Shown here: positions 15,001-24,144 of the stretch, piece by piece
How positions within the stretch are numbered: the first letter of the stretch is position 1
Layout: every line of letters begins with the position of its first letter
Assembly: GCA_958496175.1 (NCBI GenBank)
Contig: OY292279.1
Span: forward strand, 2,046,001-2,110,000
Source: Sisyra terminalis
Lineage: Eukaryota; Arthropoda; Insecta; Neuroptera; Sisyridae
Direction: 5' to 3'
DNA: 64,000 nt
Notes under the pieces: generated by a model
The model's database searches: none
Told to the model about the DNA's origin: nothing
What the model saw: the letters and a program-made list of their open reading frames with translations, nothing else
Program-made: the position numbers and the translations under genes

Positions 15001-16445
15001 TTAGTGGGAAGTGTTCATCCCTTAAACTGCCTGTTCATCCCTAAAACGAGGTTTGTTTGGGGAAAAATTTGCACAGCACGTACAGATGGACTTATACTTT
15101 CGATTGGCACCCTTAAAAATTTTTTTTTTTTATTTGACGATTTTCGAGAAAATCAACGATGGTTAACCCATGGTTTTTTTTGACGAAAAAACTTTTTGTT
15201 TCGAAATCGAAAAATATTATTATATCATCGTTCTAGACATTGTTGCGAACCCGAAACTGCCTTTGGTTCGAAAATCATCCCTTATATAACGAAGGTACAT
15301 GCAATTGTTGAAGAAGCCACATTCGTCTCTCCCTCTTAGTGGGAAGTGTTCATCCCTTAAACTGCCTGTTCATCCCTAAAACGAGGTTTGTTTGGGGAAA
15401 AATTTGCACAGCACGTACAGATGGACTTATACTTTCGATTGGCACCCTTAAACAATTTTTTTTTTTATTTGACGATTTTCGAGAAAATCAACGATGGTTA
15501 ACCCATGGTTTTTTTTGACGAAAAAACTTTTTGTTTCGAAATCGAAAAATATTATTATATCATCGTTCTAGACATTGTTGCGAACCCGAAACTGCCTTTG
15601 GTTCGAAAATCATCCCTTATATAACGAAGGTACATGCAATTGTTGAAGAAGCCACATTCGTCTCTCCCTCTTAGTGGGAAGTGTTCATCCCTTAAACTGC
15701 CTGTTCATCCCTAAAACGAGGTTTGTTTGGGGAAAAATTTGCACAGCACGTACAGATGGACTTATACTTTCGATTGGCACCCTTAAACAATTTTTTTTTT
15801 TATTTGACGATTTTCGAGAAAATCAACGATGGTTAACCCATGGTTTTTTTTGACGAAAAAACTTTTTGTTTCGAAATCGAAAAATATTATTATATCATCG
15901 TTCTAGACATTGTTGCGAACCCGAAACTGCCTTTGGTTCGAAAATCATCCCTTATATAACGAAGGTACATGCAATTGTTGAAGAAGCCACATTCGTCTCT
16001 CCCTCTTAGTGGGAAGTGTTCATCCCTTAAACTGCCTGTTCATCCCTAAAACGAGGTTTGTTTGGGGAAAAATTTGCACAGCACGTACAGATGGACTTAT
16101 ACTTTCGATTGGCACCCTTAAACAATTTTTTTTTTTATTTGACGATTTTCGAGAAAATCAACGATGGTTAACCCATGGTTTTTTTTGACGAAAAAACTTT
16201 TTGTTTCGAAATCGAAAAATATTATTATATCATCGTTCTAGACATTGGTTCGAACCCGAAACTGCCTTTGGTTCGAAAATCATCCCTTATATAACGATGG
16301 TACATTCAATTGTTGAAGAAGCCAAGTTCGTCTCTCCCTCTTAGTGGGAAGTGTTCATCCCTTAAACTGCCTGTTCATCCCTTAAACGTGGTTTGTTTGG
16401 GGAAAAATTTGCACAGCACGTACAGATGGACGTATACTTTCAATT
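1..16445 (+). repeat. 335-bp satellite array, 49 units
   Basis: Head-to-tail tandem repeat with a 335-bp period; units begin with CACGTACAGATGGACTTATA at 1, 336, 671, 1006, then (one extra T) 1342, 1677 and so on to 16082, with a truncated 50th start at 16417. The window opens exactly on a unit boundary, so the array probably continues to the left. Units are nearly identical and differ at a few diagnostic sites: AAACAA or AAAAAT before the T-tract, TTTGGGG or TTTCGGG, CCCTAAA or CCCTGAA, GATTGGC or GATTCGC. Each unit has a T11-13 tract, a short hairpin (GATTTTC/GAAAATC around GA) and the palindrome GGTTAACC. No reading frame of note. Only the last unit is clearly diverged. Probably pericentromeric or another heterochromatic block; that location is inferred. 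Confidence 0.97.
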
Positions 16446-17580
16446 ATCTCTTATGTGTTAAATGTCTTATGTTATTTATTTGTTTTTTAATAATTCTTAT
16501 TTGTTGACAATTCGAATTGTTTAATATTTTGAATTAAAACAACGCTAAAATGCGTTTCGAATTTTGTTGGAAGCTATGAGTACATCCTTCTGACTCATAG
16601 GTGGCGGTAAAAACTTAAGTTGGTTTAATTGACATTTCATGTCAATAGTTCACGCGTTCTAGCGTAGATGGAGCGACGATGCCAGTCAACTTGACAGCTA
16701 ATTTTTGAAAGTTCTTAGTTGATAATTGACTTTATTTTTTTCAAATAAATTTAATTTTTAACGTTATGGCGGTTTGATTTGATGGTCAGTGTTGCATTTA
16801 AACTTCATAAAATCGGAATCAAACCAAATAACAGTGAAATTGGTAATATTTATTGTAAAATTGTAGGTATTGCCGGAATGTTTACATAAGGTTATATGTA
16901 CTTTCCGTTAATTTTGTAGATTTTTGCCAACGTTTTACTAACTAATGAACGACCAAAATTAAATATATTAAAAAAAATCATGCAGAGAAGAATGTAATCA
17001 AATAATCTGCAAATGTAAGCCTCTGGAAGTGCACCATTTATTATGGGCATCAGAAGAATATCTCCATCAACAATTCTTGACAACACTGGGTAACCAGGAC
17101 CATAATAATACATAGGCATAATAGCGTCCAAAACCATGATTGTATTTGTAAGTCCTTCTCACGGAGAACTGATTTATGCAATACCCTAAAGAATAAATCA
17201 GTCTTAAATGAGCAGCATTATTTCTGCGAGGAAAACCATTCTTTATATTCCTTTTTATGTACTAGAAAATTGTACTTATTGAAACTTTGAAATGAAATTG
17301 TGGGTGTCCTGTTGCACACAGGACAAATTTTTCTTCACATATCTACAATGTTTAGGAATGATTTTAAAAATCGTCGAAAAAATAACTTCTATCAGGAAAA
17401 GCAATCTGTCAAAAATCCGTTTTTTTTAAATGGCAGAAGTTTAGCAACCATTATATCAATTATGTAAATGAGCTGCATCGTAGTTTTCGCAGTATCCAAG
17501 TAAATGTAGCTAGAAAGTATAATTTTTATTAATAGTAATGAAATATATTTTTACAGATCCAAATTACCAAGAAATTCAAT
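16446..17580. other. Transition zone beside satellite
   Basis: AT-rich single-copy-looking DNA between the satellite edge and the first dispersed satellite fragment. Apart from the 81-codon frame at 16892-17137 I see no gene, RNA gene or clear transposon end. Confidence 0.5.
16892..17137 (-). other. Unrecognised 81-codon ORF
   Basis: An ATG-started frame of 81 codons on the minus strand. The first ~50 residues have a mixed composition (MVLDAIMPMYYYGPGYPVL at the start, then GALPEAYICRLFDYI), unlike the surrounding AT-rich DNA; the C-terminal part is hydrophobic and then basic. I recognise no family. It may be a fragment of a decayed gene or transposon, or a chance frame. Confidence 0.2.
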
Positions 17581-17596
17581 TCAAAAAATTATTAGC

Positions 17597-17692
17597 CAAA
17601 AAAAAAACCGTTGGTTAACCATCGTTGATTTTTCTCGAAAATCGTCAAGCTTAAATGTTTTTTTAAGGAAGCCAATCGAAAGAATAAGGCCC
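17597..17692 (-). repeat. Isolated satellite fragment, inverted
   Basis: About 95 bp that read like the reverse complement of the 335-bp satellite: a run of A, CCGTTGGTTAACCATCGTTG, TCTCGAAAATCGTCAA and finally CCAATCGAAAG, in the same order as the satellite unit. It is diverged and opposite in orientation to the main array, so it is an old dispersed copy. Confidence 0.75.
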
Positions 17693-17921
17693 CCCGTATG
17701 CTTGAACCTTAAAAAATAATCATTAATTCCTTTTAAAATCATCTTCTTACAACAGATCGTACAAATAAACTTCAATATCAATCGGCTTAAAAACCCAATG
17801 TATAAAATCCTGTGGTTTCTTTTCGATTTCATTCGCAAATTAATTCCACCATCCGCTTGTTGGCGTTACGACGAGATTGTAACTTCCTTTGGGACATAGG
17901 CTTAAAGAATATTTAACTTGA

Positions 17922-18185
17922 ATTTTACCAACAAACGTTCCAATTCATATCATTATTCCGTTTTCATCGGAAAATTTGTTAATTGCTGCCACTCTCCGGA
18001 ACGATTTACCGGATTTTAACCCAAAACGACGCATATTACAGGTCGCTGAAGACGCTAATTTCCCGAAAATTGAACATTTAATTGCACTTTTGTATTTAGA
18101 TTTAGTAGGAGAAACATATACATCATCGATCAATCATTTCCAAATATCGAAGGCTATCTTTGATCGATTGAATACATGGTCCTGA
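17922..18185 (+). pseudogene. Unrecognised coding-like fragment
   Basis: An open frame of 87 codons from just after an in-frame TGA (17919-17921) to a TGA at 18183-18185, without any internal ATG. Its composition is protein-like (for example NPKRRILQVAEDANFPKIEH, then LIALLYLDLVGETYTSSINH) and less AT-biased than its flanks. I do not recognise the family. No convincing upstream exon was found, so a decayed gene or transposon fragment is more likely than a live gene. Confidence 0.25.
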
Positions 18186-18794
18186 AATTCGGAAAAAAAG
18201 GGTTCATGTTATTAAGTGATAATGTAAGCCAACGTAATTCAAAAGGATTAAAAACCATTTATTATCGTTGAAGAAAATCTTTTAATTGTTTGCAAATAGA
18301 ATTCAGAACCTCCGGTTCTAGGATAGCCGTCCAGTAAACCGTTCCGGAAGGTGGCAAAAATCAGCAGGAAGACGTTATCATAGAAAAGAATAGAAGGAAG
18401 ACTGAAATCATATTAAAATTGATTGTATTGAAATCAATTTTTTAGAATTGGTTGGGGTTTTCAAATCTTCTCGACATTGTCTCTTCAGGCTCTTCCAACA
18501 GAACTTAATTTTCAGCATTTAACAGAATAATTCAAACCCAATCGTATAAATTTATCATCGTTAACGTACGATCGATAATCAGCGTAATAATCGCCGTTAA
18601 AATTTGAAAATTTCAATTCTGACCCTTATTTTTTCTAAATTTCAAACATCACAAAAGGTGAGCAAAAAGGAAAAAGAATGCTATAATTGTCTAAAAAAAA
18701 AATTTGCCCAGAAAGAACTCAGTAACAACGATTATTGTTATTCCAGGATACTAGAAACATTAAAAAATGGAAATAAATTGTAAAATATAAAAAA
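18186..18794. other. No gene seen
   Basis: AT-rich non-coding DNA left of the SINE/LINE complex. On the minus strand it lies downstream of the SINE head and may include its unrecognised 3' body. I see no frame, repeat or terminal inverted repeat here. Confidence 0.4.
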
Positions 18795-19361
18795 AAATAT
18801 GACAACTTCTAGGTTCGAACCCGAAAACTGTCGCTTTTGATTCCGTTACCTTTTTTTTTTTTGTGAAAATATCGTTTATTATTTATTCTTTTTGTACAGA
18901 GCAAATACATTTTAGTTATAAATATATAGCTACTGTTATAATACATATTTGGTTTATTTTGTAGTTCCTACTTATCGTAATAAGTTCTACCTACACTTAG
19001 CAATTATTTTACATTAGTTTGTACATGTTTGGTTTTATTGTTATCAGTCGACATTGTTCATATTTGGTTATCAGTTTGTTCTTTTAAGTATTTGCAAGGA
19101 AAAGTTTGAAAAAAACCTTATGTGAATAATTGACTTTTGTACCCTTTAAGGCACATATTTGGTATATGTTTTCTATATACATATAATACATTTAAAATTA
19201 ACTAAGAAAAATAAAATAAATATTCTGTTTGTACTAAGTTTAAATAAAATAAATTTGCTATTAATAGTAAGTCTTACGCTAAGTACTATATTTAGTTAAC
19301 GAGTTAATAAAATTAATGCTAATATCACTGCTATTTGCACTTTTGAGATCACTTATTTACA

Positions 19362-22052
19362 TTATATTGGTTCATTAAATATTCTTAAGTTTTGATAAGG
19401 AAGTTTAAACTTTATTTGGAATGGTGTGTTATGTTGTCTGATTTTGGTTACGGTTCTTGTTAATTCGTTTACGTCTAGTTGATTTTCGTAAAATTTTTCG
19501 GCTAGTTGCATAATGTAGTCCCTCATCATTGGTATGTCAGCATCATCATGGAGTTGACTTATTTTTGAGAAGGAATCACCTCCGAGGATCGTTCTTAGGC
19601 ATTTATTTTGGAATCGTTGCAATTTTAGGATGTTTGTCGGTGCGGCTCCACACCATGCTGGTGCTGCATATAGTATTATCGGTCGTACAATTGCTGTGTA
19701 TATTAGTTTTTTGTTTTTTAGATTTAATTTCGATCCCCTGATGAGTAGTGGATACAGTTTTGTATATATTCCATATGCTTTTTTAATACAATGTTTGATG
19801 TGCTGTCTGTAGGTGAGTTTATTGTCCAAATGCACACCCAAATATTTGGCAGATGTTGTGGGTGTTATAGTGTTTCCTTTTACCGATATATTTTGAATGA
19901 TTTTCCCCTTGGTGAGACTTTTTGTGAAAATAACTACTTCGGTTTTCGTCGTGTTTAGGTTGATTTTCCAGAGATCGTAGTACGTTTCCAAGGCGTGTAG
20001 GTGGTATTGTATTTGTTTTGCAGCAACTATTGCGTGGAATGAGTGTGCATAAATGGCGGTATCGTCTGCAAATACTGCCAGTTTCGTTTGTGGATATATT
20101 GGTAGGTCGTGTATATAAATGTTAAATAATGTTGGTCCCAGGACGGATCCTTGTGGAACACCGGCTTTGATTAGCTGTTTCTTGGATTTTTTGTCGTTTA
20201 CCGTTACTTTAAAGTGTCTGTTTGTTAAATATGAGTAAATGAGTTGTATTATTTCTGGATTATAGTTACATTTGATCATTTTGTAGATTAAACCATCTAT
20301 CCACACTCTATCGAAGGCTTTTTCTATGTCAAGTAGTAATAATACTGTTGTTTGATTTTTATTGAATCCTATACTGATGTCATTTATGAGTCTTGTTATT
20401 TGTTGGACTGTGTTGTGCCTTCGTCGAAATCCAAATTGATATTCCGGAATAATTTTGTTTGTATCTTCGAAGTTGTTTAATTTTTCTAAAATTGTTTTTT
20501 CCATTACTTTACTTAGTGTAGATAGAAGGCTAATCGGTCTGTAGCTGATTGGTTCATTTCGTTTCTTCCCCTGTTTTAATATGGGTATTATATTGCTGGT
20601 TTTCCAGTGTTTGCTATAGTGTTTTAATTTGTAGGTTGCATTTATGATATGAGTAAACTGCTTTAATGCCTTTAGACTGAGATTTTTTAATATATGATTT
20701 TGGATTCCGTCCTGTCCGGGAGCCTTTTTTGATGGTAATTCCTTGATTATTTGTCTCACTTTTTTTGATTTGACACACATTTTACCCTCGGGTTGTACAC
20801 TTTGGATAAATTTCCGTACCTCTCCGCTGATGTAGTTTTGGTCTTCCGTATTGGGATGTTTGTCTATATCGTGTATTTGTTCGAATGTGGTTGCAAGTAA
20901 TTCGGCTTTATCTACGTCAGACATGGCTTCCACGTTTCCATGTTTGAGTGTTGGTATTGGATGATATTCTTTTTTCAATATTTTGGTCATATTCCATAGT
21001 GAATTGTCGTTGGGTTTTAGTTTTTCTAATTTGTTTGTCCAGGTTTCATTACGATGTCGTTTTATTTCTGTCGCTATTTTGTTATTGAGTATATTCATTT
21101 CCTGTTTGTAGTAGGCTAATCTTGTATTTTGCCACCTTCTTCTGATATGATTTCTTTCTTTTATTAAATTTTTTATTTCGGTCGGCAGTTTGTCCATTTG
21201 TCGGTATGGATTTTTGTTCGGTATTGTTGATGTGATGCAATGTTGTATAATATTGACAAATCTTTGAAGTTCTTGATCGAGTTTTTCAGCTGTACTAATA
21301 TTGGGTGTAATTTTAATTTTTTGATTTAAGAGTAATCTGAATTTTGTCCAGTCTGCCAGTTGGTAGTTAAGCATCCTTTTAGATTGTATGTTTTTTTCTT
21401 CCCCTCCTATTTCGGTGATTATTGGTAGATGGTCCGAGTTAAGCTCGTTGTAAACATTGAGCTGGCTTATATTAGTGATGTTTTTATTAATGGCTATATC
21501 TATTGCTGTCGGTGTTGAATTATTCATTGGAAAATGAGTTGGCTGATTTGGGAACATCACTGTACAGTTGTTGTTTATAGTATATTGATAAATGGCTCTT
21601 CCTCTTTGGTTGTTAATATGAGAGTTCCAACTGTGATGTAGAGCATTGAGATCTCCTATCAATAGGACTTTGTTGGCCACATCGAATATTTTTCGAAGTT
21701 CTTCGGTTTTTAGTTTTCTGTTTGGGCTGTTGTAGCCGGCAACTATATGTATATGACTCTTTAATTTGATGCACACATACTCTAATCCAATGTCGCCACT
21801 TAATTCGACTTCCGTAAATGGAACTGTATTCCTAATAAGTAAGGCTACTCCGCCAGCTGCGGAGCTTCTGTCTCTTCTTACTATTGTATAATTTTTTATT
21901 TTAATTTTGTCGGTTGCATTCAGTCTTGTTTCGTTAATTCCTATTATGTCCAATTGTTTTCTGTTTATAAATTCTATTAATTCACCTACTTTTCCCCGTA
22001 TGCCATTGGCATTCCAGCTGCATATTTTAATATTCGTTGTGTTGCGATCCAT
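19362..22052 (-). CDS. LINE ORF2: endonuclease / reverse transcriptase
   Basis: Non-LTR retrotransposon polyprotein that nicks target DNA and primes reverse transcription on it. I start it at ATG 22050-22052, ten bases past the ORF1 stop; the frame is open seven codons further up, to a TTG. Counting from that TTG, the endonuclease covers roughly residues 15-220 (SWNANG, catalytic E48 in NETR, D141 and N143 in GDLNALH, D214-H215 in SDHLP). Reverse transcriptase spans roughly 440-760: APGQDGI, YRPISLLS, FGFRRRHNT, LDIEKAFDRVW, GVPQGSVLGPTLFN and the active-site FADD at 668-671. A cysteine-poor tail with LQRFQNKCLRTILG follows. The close ORF1-ORF2 spacing suggests termination-reinitiation. The frame is intact with all catalytic residues present, so it is potentially active. 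Confidence 0.93.
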   Translation of the reverse strand: MDRNTTNIKICSWNANGIRGKVGELIEFINRKQLDIIGINETRLNATDKIKIKNYTIVRRDRSSAAGGVALLIRNTVPFTEVELSGDIGLEYVCIKLKSHIHIVAGYNSPNRKLKTEELRKIFDVANKVLLIGDLNALHHSWNSHINNQRGRAIYQYTINNNCTVMFPNQPTHFPMNNSTPTAIDIAINKNITNISQLNVYNELNSDHLPIITEIGGEEKNIQSKRMLNYQLADWTKFRLLLNQKIKITPNISTAEKLDQELQRFVNIIQHCITSTIPNKNPYRQMDKLPTEIKNLIKERNHIRRRWQNTRLAYYKQEMNILNNKIATEIKRHRNETWTNKLEKLKPNDNSLWNMTKILKKEYHPIPTLKHGNVEAMSDVDKAELLATTFEQIHDIDKHPNTEDQNYISGEVRKFIQSVQPEGKMCVKSKKVRQIIKELPSKKAPGQDGIQNHILKNLSLKALKQFTHIINATYKLKHYSKHWKTSNIIPILKQGKKRNEPISYRPISLLSTLSKVMEKTILEKLNNFEDTNKIIPEYQFGFRRRHNTVQQITRLINDISIGFNKNQTTVLLLLDIEKAFDRVWIDGLIYKMIKCNYNPEIIQLIYSYLTNRHFKVTVNDKKSKKQLIKAGVPQGSVLGPTLFNIYIHDLPIYPQTKLAVFADDTAIYAHSFHAIVAAKQIQYHLHALETYYDLWKINLNTTKTEVVIFTKSLTKGKIIQNISVKGNTITPTTSAKYLGVHLDNKLTYRQHIKHCIKKAYGIYTKLYPLLIRGSKLNLKNKKLIYTAIVRPIILYAAPAWCGAAPTNILKLQRFQNKCLRTILGGDSFSKISQLHDDADIPMMRDYIMQLAEKFYENQLDVNELTRTVTKIRQHNTPFQIKFKLPYQNLRIFNEPI

Positions 22053-22062
22053 TATATATTGA

Positions 22063-23364
22063 TTAATTGTCAAGCTGCTTACAGAAGTTAAAGAATTCGA
22101 AAAATTTTTCCGATTCTGATTTGCAATTTTTGATATTATTTCTTAGTTCTTTAACTGCTTTTATCATTTTACTTATATTTAGAACTTTTTCTAATTCATT
22201 GACCTCCTTTTGAAATTCAAATATATCGCTAGTTGTATTATTTGACGATTCCTTTTGTTTCCACGCATTTGGTTTTTCGGGAATAATATTTTGTTGTACT
22301 GCTGTTTTGGGTGTCGGTAGCGGTGGGAATTCATTCTGGTTGAACTGTCTCAGTCTTGTTGTAGGTTTTTTGGCTGATGTCCTTCGTGTCTCAACTTCTT
22401 CCTTTCTTTTAATGTAAGCTTCGCAAATTGTGGCGTTTGCCGGGTGTGCTCCTCCACAATTCGCGCACCTTGCTGGTGTTGTTAGCGGTTTTGTGCATTC
22501 CCTCGTTAAATGAGGATTTGCACATTTAAGGCACATGGGGTCAGCAAAGCAATTGCTAGTTGCGTGGCCCCACTCTTGGCATCTGTGGCATTGGGCTATA
22601 ATTCGTTTCTTTTTATAATAGTCCCATCTTATACGGGTTTGGAGGACGTCTTTAATTTGGGTTTGAAGGAGTTTTAGCGACAGACCGTTGACTGTCACCA
22701 TGTAGATACTCCGGTCTACCCCTTTCATTTTTCTGACGTTTTCTATTTTAACGCCCTTGCCTTCCAATCCCTCTTTAACTTCTTTTTCGTCAATTTCTTG
22801 GTGTAGTCCGTAGATGACATATGTTTTGTATTTATTATTCTTGTCGGTGTATGTGTGGAATGGGATTTTTTGCGCTACCCAGTTTTCTTTTAGTAGCACA
22901 AAGTCAGAATTGGTGTTTACGTGTATGATTATATTGTTTTTCTTGTATGTGATTCTGAAATCACTTTTCACTATATTTTTAATATTGTTGATAAATTTTT
23001 TGTGTTCATCCACCATCCCATGAATAACGAATGGGGGAGGTTTTTTTGTTTCACTGAGTTTATTTACACTGTTTTTGATTTCACTTTGTTTGTTTTGAAC
23101 TTCTGAATCAGATTCTGCTTCACTTTCATCACTTAAAACGGCATATTTGTTGTGAGTTGATATCGTTGGTCCACTGCAACTGTCGGTGGACATCGTCCTC
23201 CTCTTAATACTCCTGGTAGACTCCATTCCGTGTGAAGACTCCTTTTGTTTTCTTTTGCTGTTTTTTTTGCTTATTATTTTAAAGTTGTCATTTTCAACTG
23301 CGGTGGAGTCATTACTCAGCGCTTGCTGAGTAATGTTTTTTAGGTTAGGTATAGTTGTATCCAC
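22063..23364 (-). CDS. LINE ORF1: gag-like nucleic-acid-binding protein
   Basis: 433-codon frame encoding the RNA-binding ORF1 protein of the element. Residues 1-110 are charged and low-complexity. About 110-255 resemble the conserved domain that precedes the knuckles in Jockey-type gags (FVIHGM, KTYVIYGL). Three zinc knuckles follow: 259-272 (CX2CX4HX4C), 278-290 (CX2CX3HX4C) and 300-314 (CX2CX3HX6C). The C-terminal tail is basic, then coiled-coil-like. The frame opens with GTG (23362-23364) where an ATG would be expected; upstream it meets TAA at 23386-23388 with no ATG between, and the first internal Met is residue 47. Either the start has mutated from ATG to GTG or a non-AUG start is used. 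Confidence 0.88.
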   Translation of the reverse strand: MDTTIPNLKNITQQALSNDSTAVENDNFKIISKKNSKRKQKESSHGMESTRSIKRRTMSTDSCSGPTISTHNKYAVLSDESEAESDSEVQNKQSEIKNSVNKLSETKKPPPFVIHGMVDEHKKFINNIKNIVKSDFRITYKKNNIIIHVNTNSDFVLLKENWVAQKIPFHTYTDKNNKYKTYVIYGLHQEIDEKEVKEGLEGKGVKIENVRKMKGVDRSIYMVTVNGLSLKLLQTQIKDVLQTRIRWDYYKKKRIIAQCHRCQEWGHATSNCFADPMCLKCANPHLTRECTKPLTTPARCANCGGAHPANATICEAYIKRKEEVETRRTSAKKPTTRLRQFNQNEFPPLPTPKTAVQQNIIPEKPNAWKQKESSNNTTSDIFEFQKEVNELEKVLNISKMIKAVKELRNNIKNCKSESEKFFEFFNFCKQLDN

Positions 23365-23583
23365 TTTTTTATTAGTTTCAACTATTTATAAAGTTAGTTT
23401 TACGATACTGGGTCTAATGTTATTGATTAATATTTATTTGGATATTTTTGATTTAATATAATAACGTAATTGTGGATTTTTAGTCAGATGTCAATTTAAA
23501 CGAAGTGCCTGGACGAGATGCGGTATGTGTCTCAGACGAGAACTGGTGATTCCGTTACCACATCTACTCGGCTACAACTACAC

Positions 23584-24144
23584 ATGATTGCAATAATAAA
23601 AAATTGTATATAAATATTTCTCATATTACAAAATTCAATTTTCTTTCACGATCGAAATAATTGGAAATTTCCAAAAAAAATTGAAACCCTAGCTGCTCCA
23701 TGGTACATCCGGAAAATTTGTAACAACACATAGTAATATTTTGATGTTCTTCCCCATTTTTTTCATATTTACAATTCTAAGGAACGGTAATGCATTGTTG
23801 TCGTATGGACAAATATGTACTGCTCTTCTTTAAACTAAATCAATACCAATTATCGACTTTAAGAATTTAATTCCGAAAAAGGTAAACAAAGTGATTTTAC
23901 TCGTAAATTCCAATCAGATATTCAACTCTATTGTTGTTGTTGTACTATATTTCTACAATAACATTAAACATGATATGAGAAATATCGTGAACGAACTTTA
24001 AGCTAGATAGGCAACCTGCTAACACCAATGTATAATAAAAATGAAAGGTTGCATACAAGAAGCATTTGTTTACATTTCTCGGGAAATTTTAGGACTGTTT
24101 TATGGTATAATTTGTTATTTGTTAAGATATGTTTGAATGATCCC
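23584..24144. other. No gene seen
   Basis: AT-rich DNA between the SINE head and the inverted satellite-related block. No long frame, splice-linked exon or transposon end was recognised. Confidence 0.4.

Larger units (their letters stand above)
18851..23546 (-). mobile_element. Full-length Jockey-like non-LTR retrotransposon
   Basis: A 4696-bp element on the minus strand, flanked by a perfect 13-bp target-site duplication TGATTCCGTTACC (18838-18850 and 23547-23559). Its 3' end carries a 12-A tail (T run at 18851-18862); its 5' end begins CCAGTTCTCGTCTGAGACAC. It has two open frames in the usual order: a gag-like ORF1 with three zinc knuckles and an ORF2 with AP-like endonuclease plus reverse transcriptase. 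No internal stop is seen in either frame. The 5' UTR is about 180 bp and the 3' UTR about 500 bp. The perfect TSD and open frames indicate a recent insertion. Clade is assigned from the ORF1 knuckle pattern and the ORF2 motifs. Confidence 0.93.
18795..23583 (-). repeat. tRNA-derived SINE head, split by the LINE
   Basis: If the LINE and one copy of its target-site duplication are removed, the minus strand reads as a tRNA-like pol III promoter. The A-box-like TAGCCGAGTAGATGTGG is at 23574-23558, and the perfect B-box GGGTTCGAACC at 18822-18812, followed by a T-rich stretch. The layout resembles a Ser/Leu-type tRNA head of a SINE. The 3' end is not recognisable. A tRNA pseudogene is the alternative. 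Confidence 0.6.

Noticed and set aside
1..16445. CENP-B-box-like stretch TTCGAGAAAATCAACG in every satellite unit
   Set aside because: It matches TTCGnnnnAnnC but not the essential GGG of the box; too weak to claim.
1..16445. CRISPR-like array
   Set aside because: Units are contiguous 335-bp monomers with no unique spacers, in a eukaryotic genome.
16310..16507. 65-codon frame over the satellite edge
   Set aside because: It runs through repeat sequence into unique DNA, with no protein family and no start context.
19529..23106. Plus-strand frames inside the LINE
   Set aside because: Antisense shadows of ORF1/ORF2.
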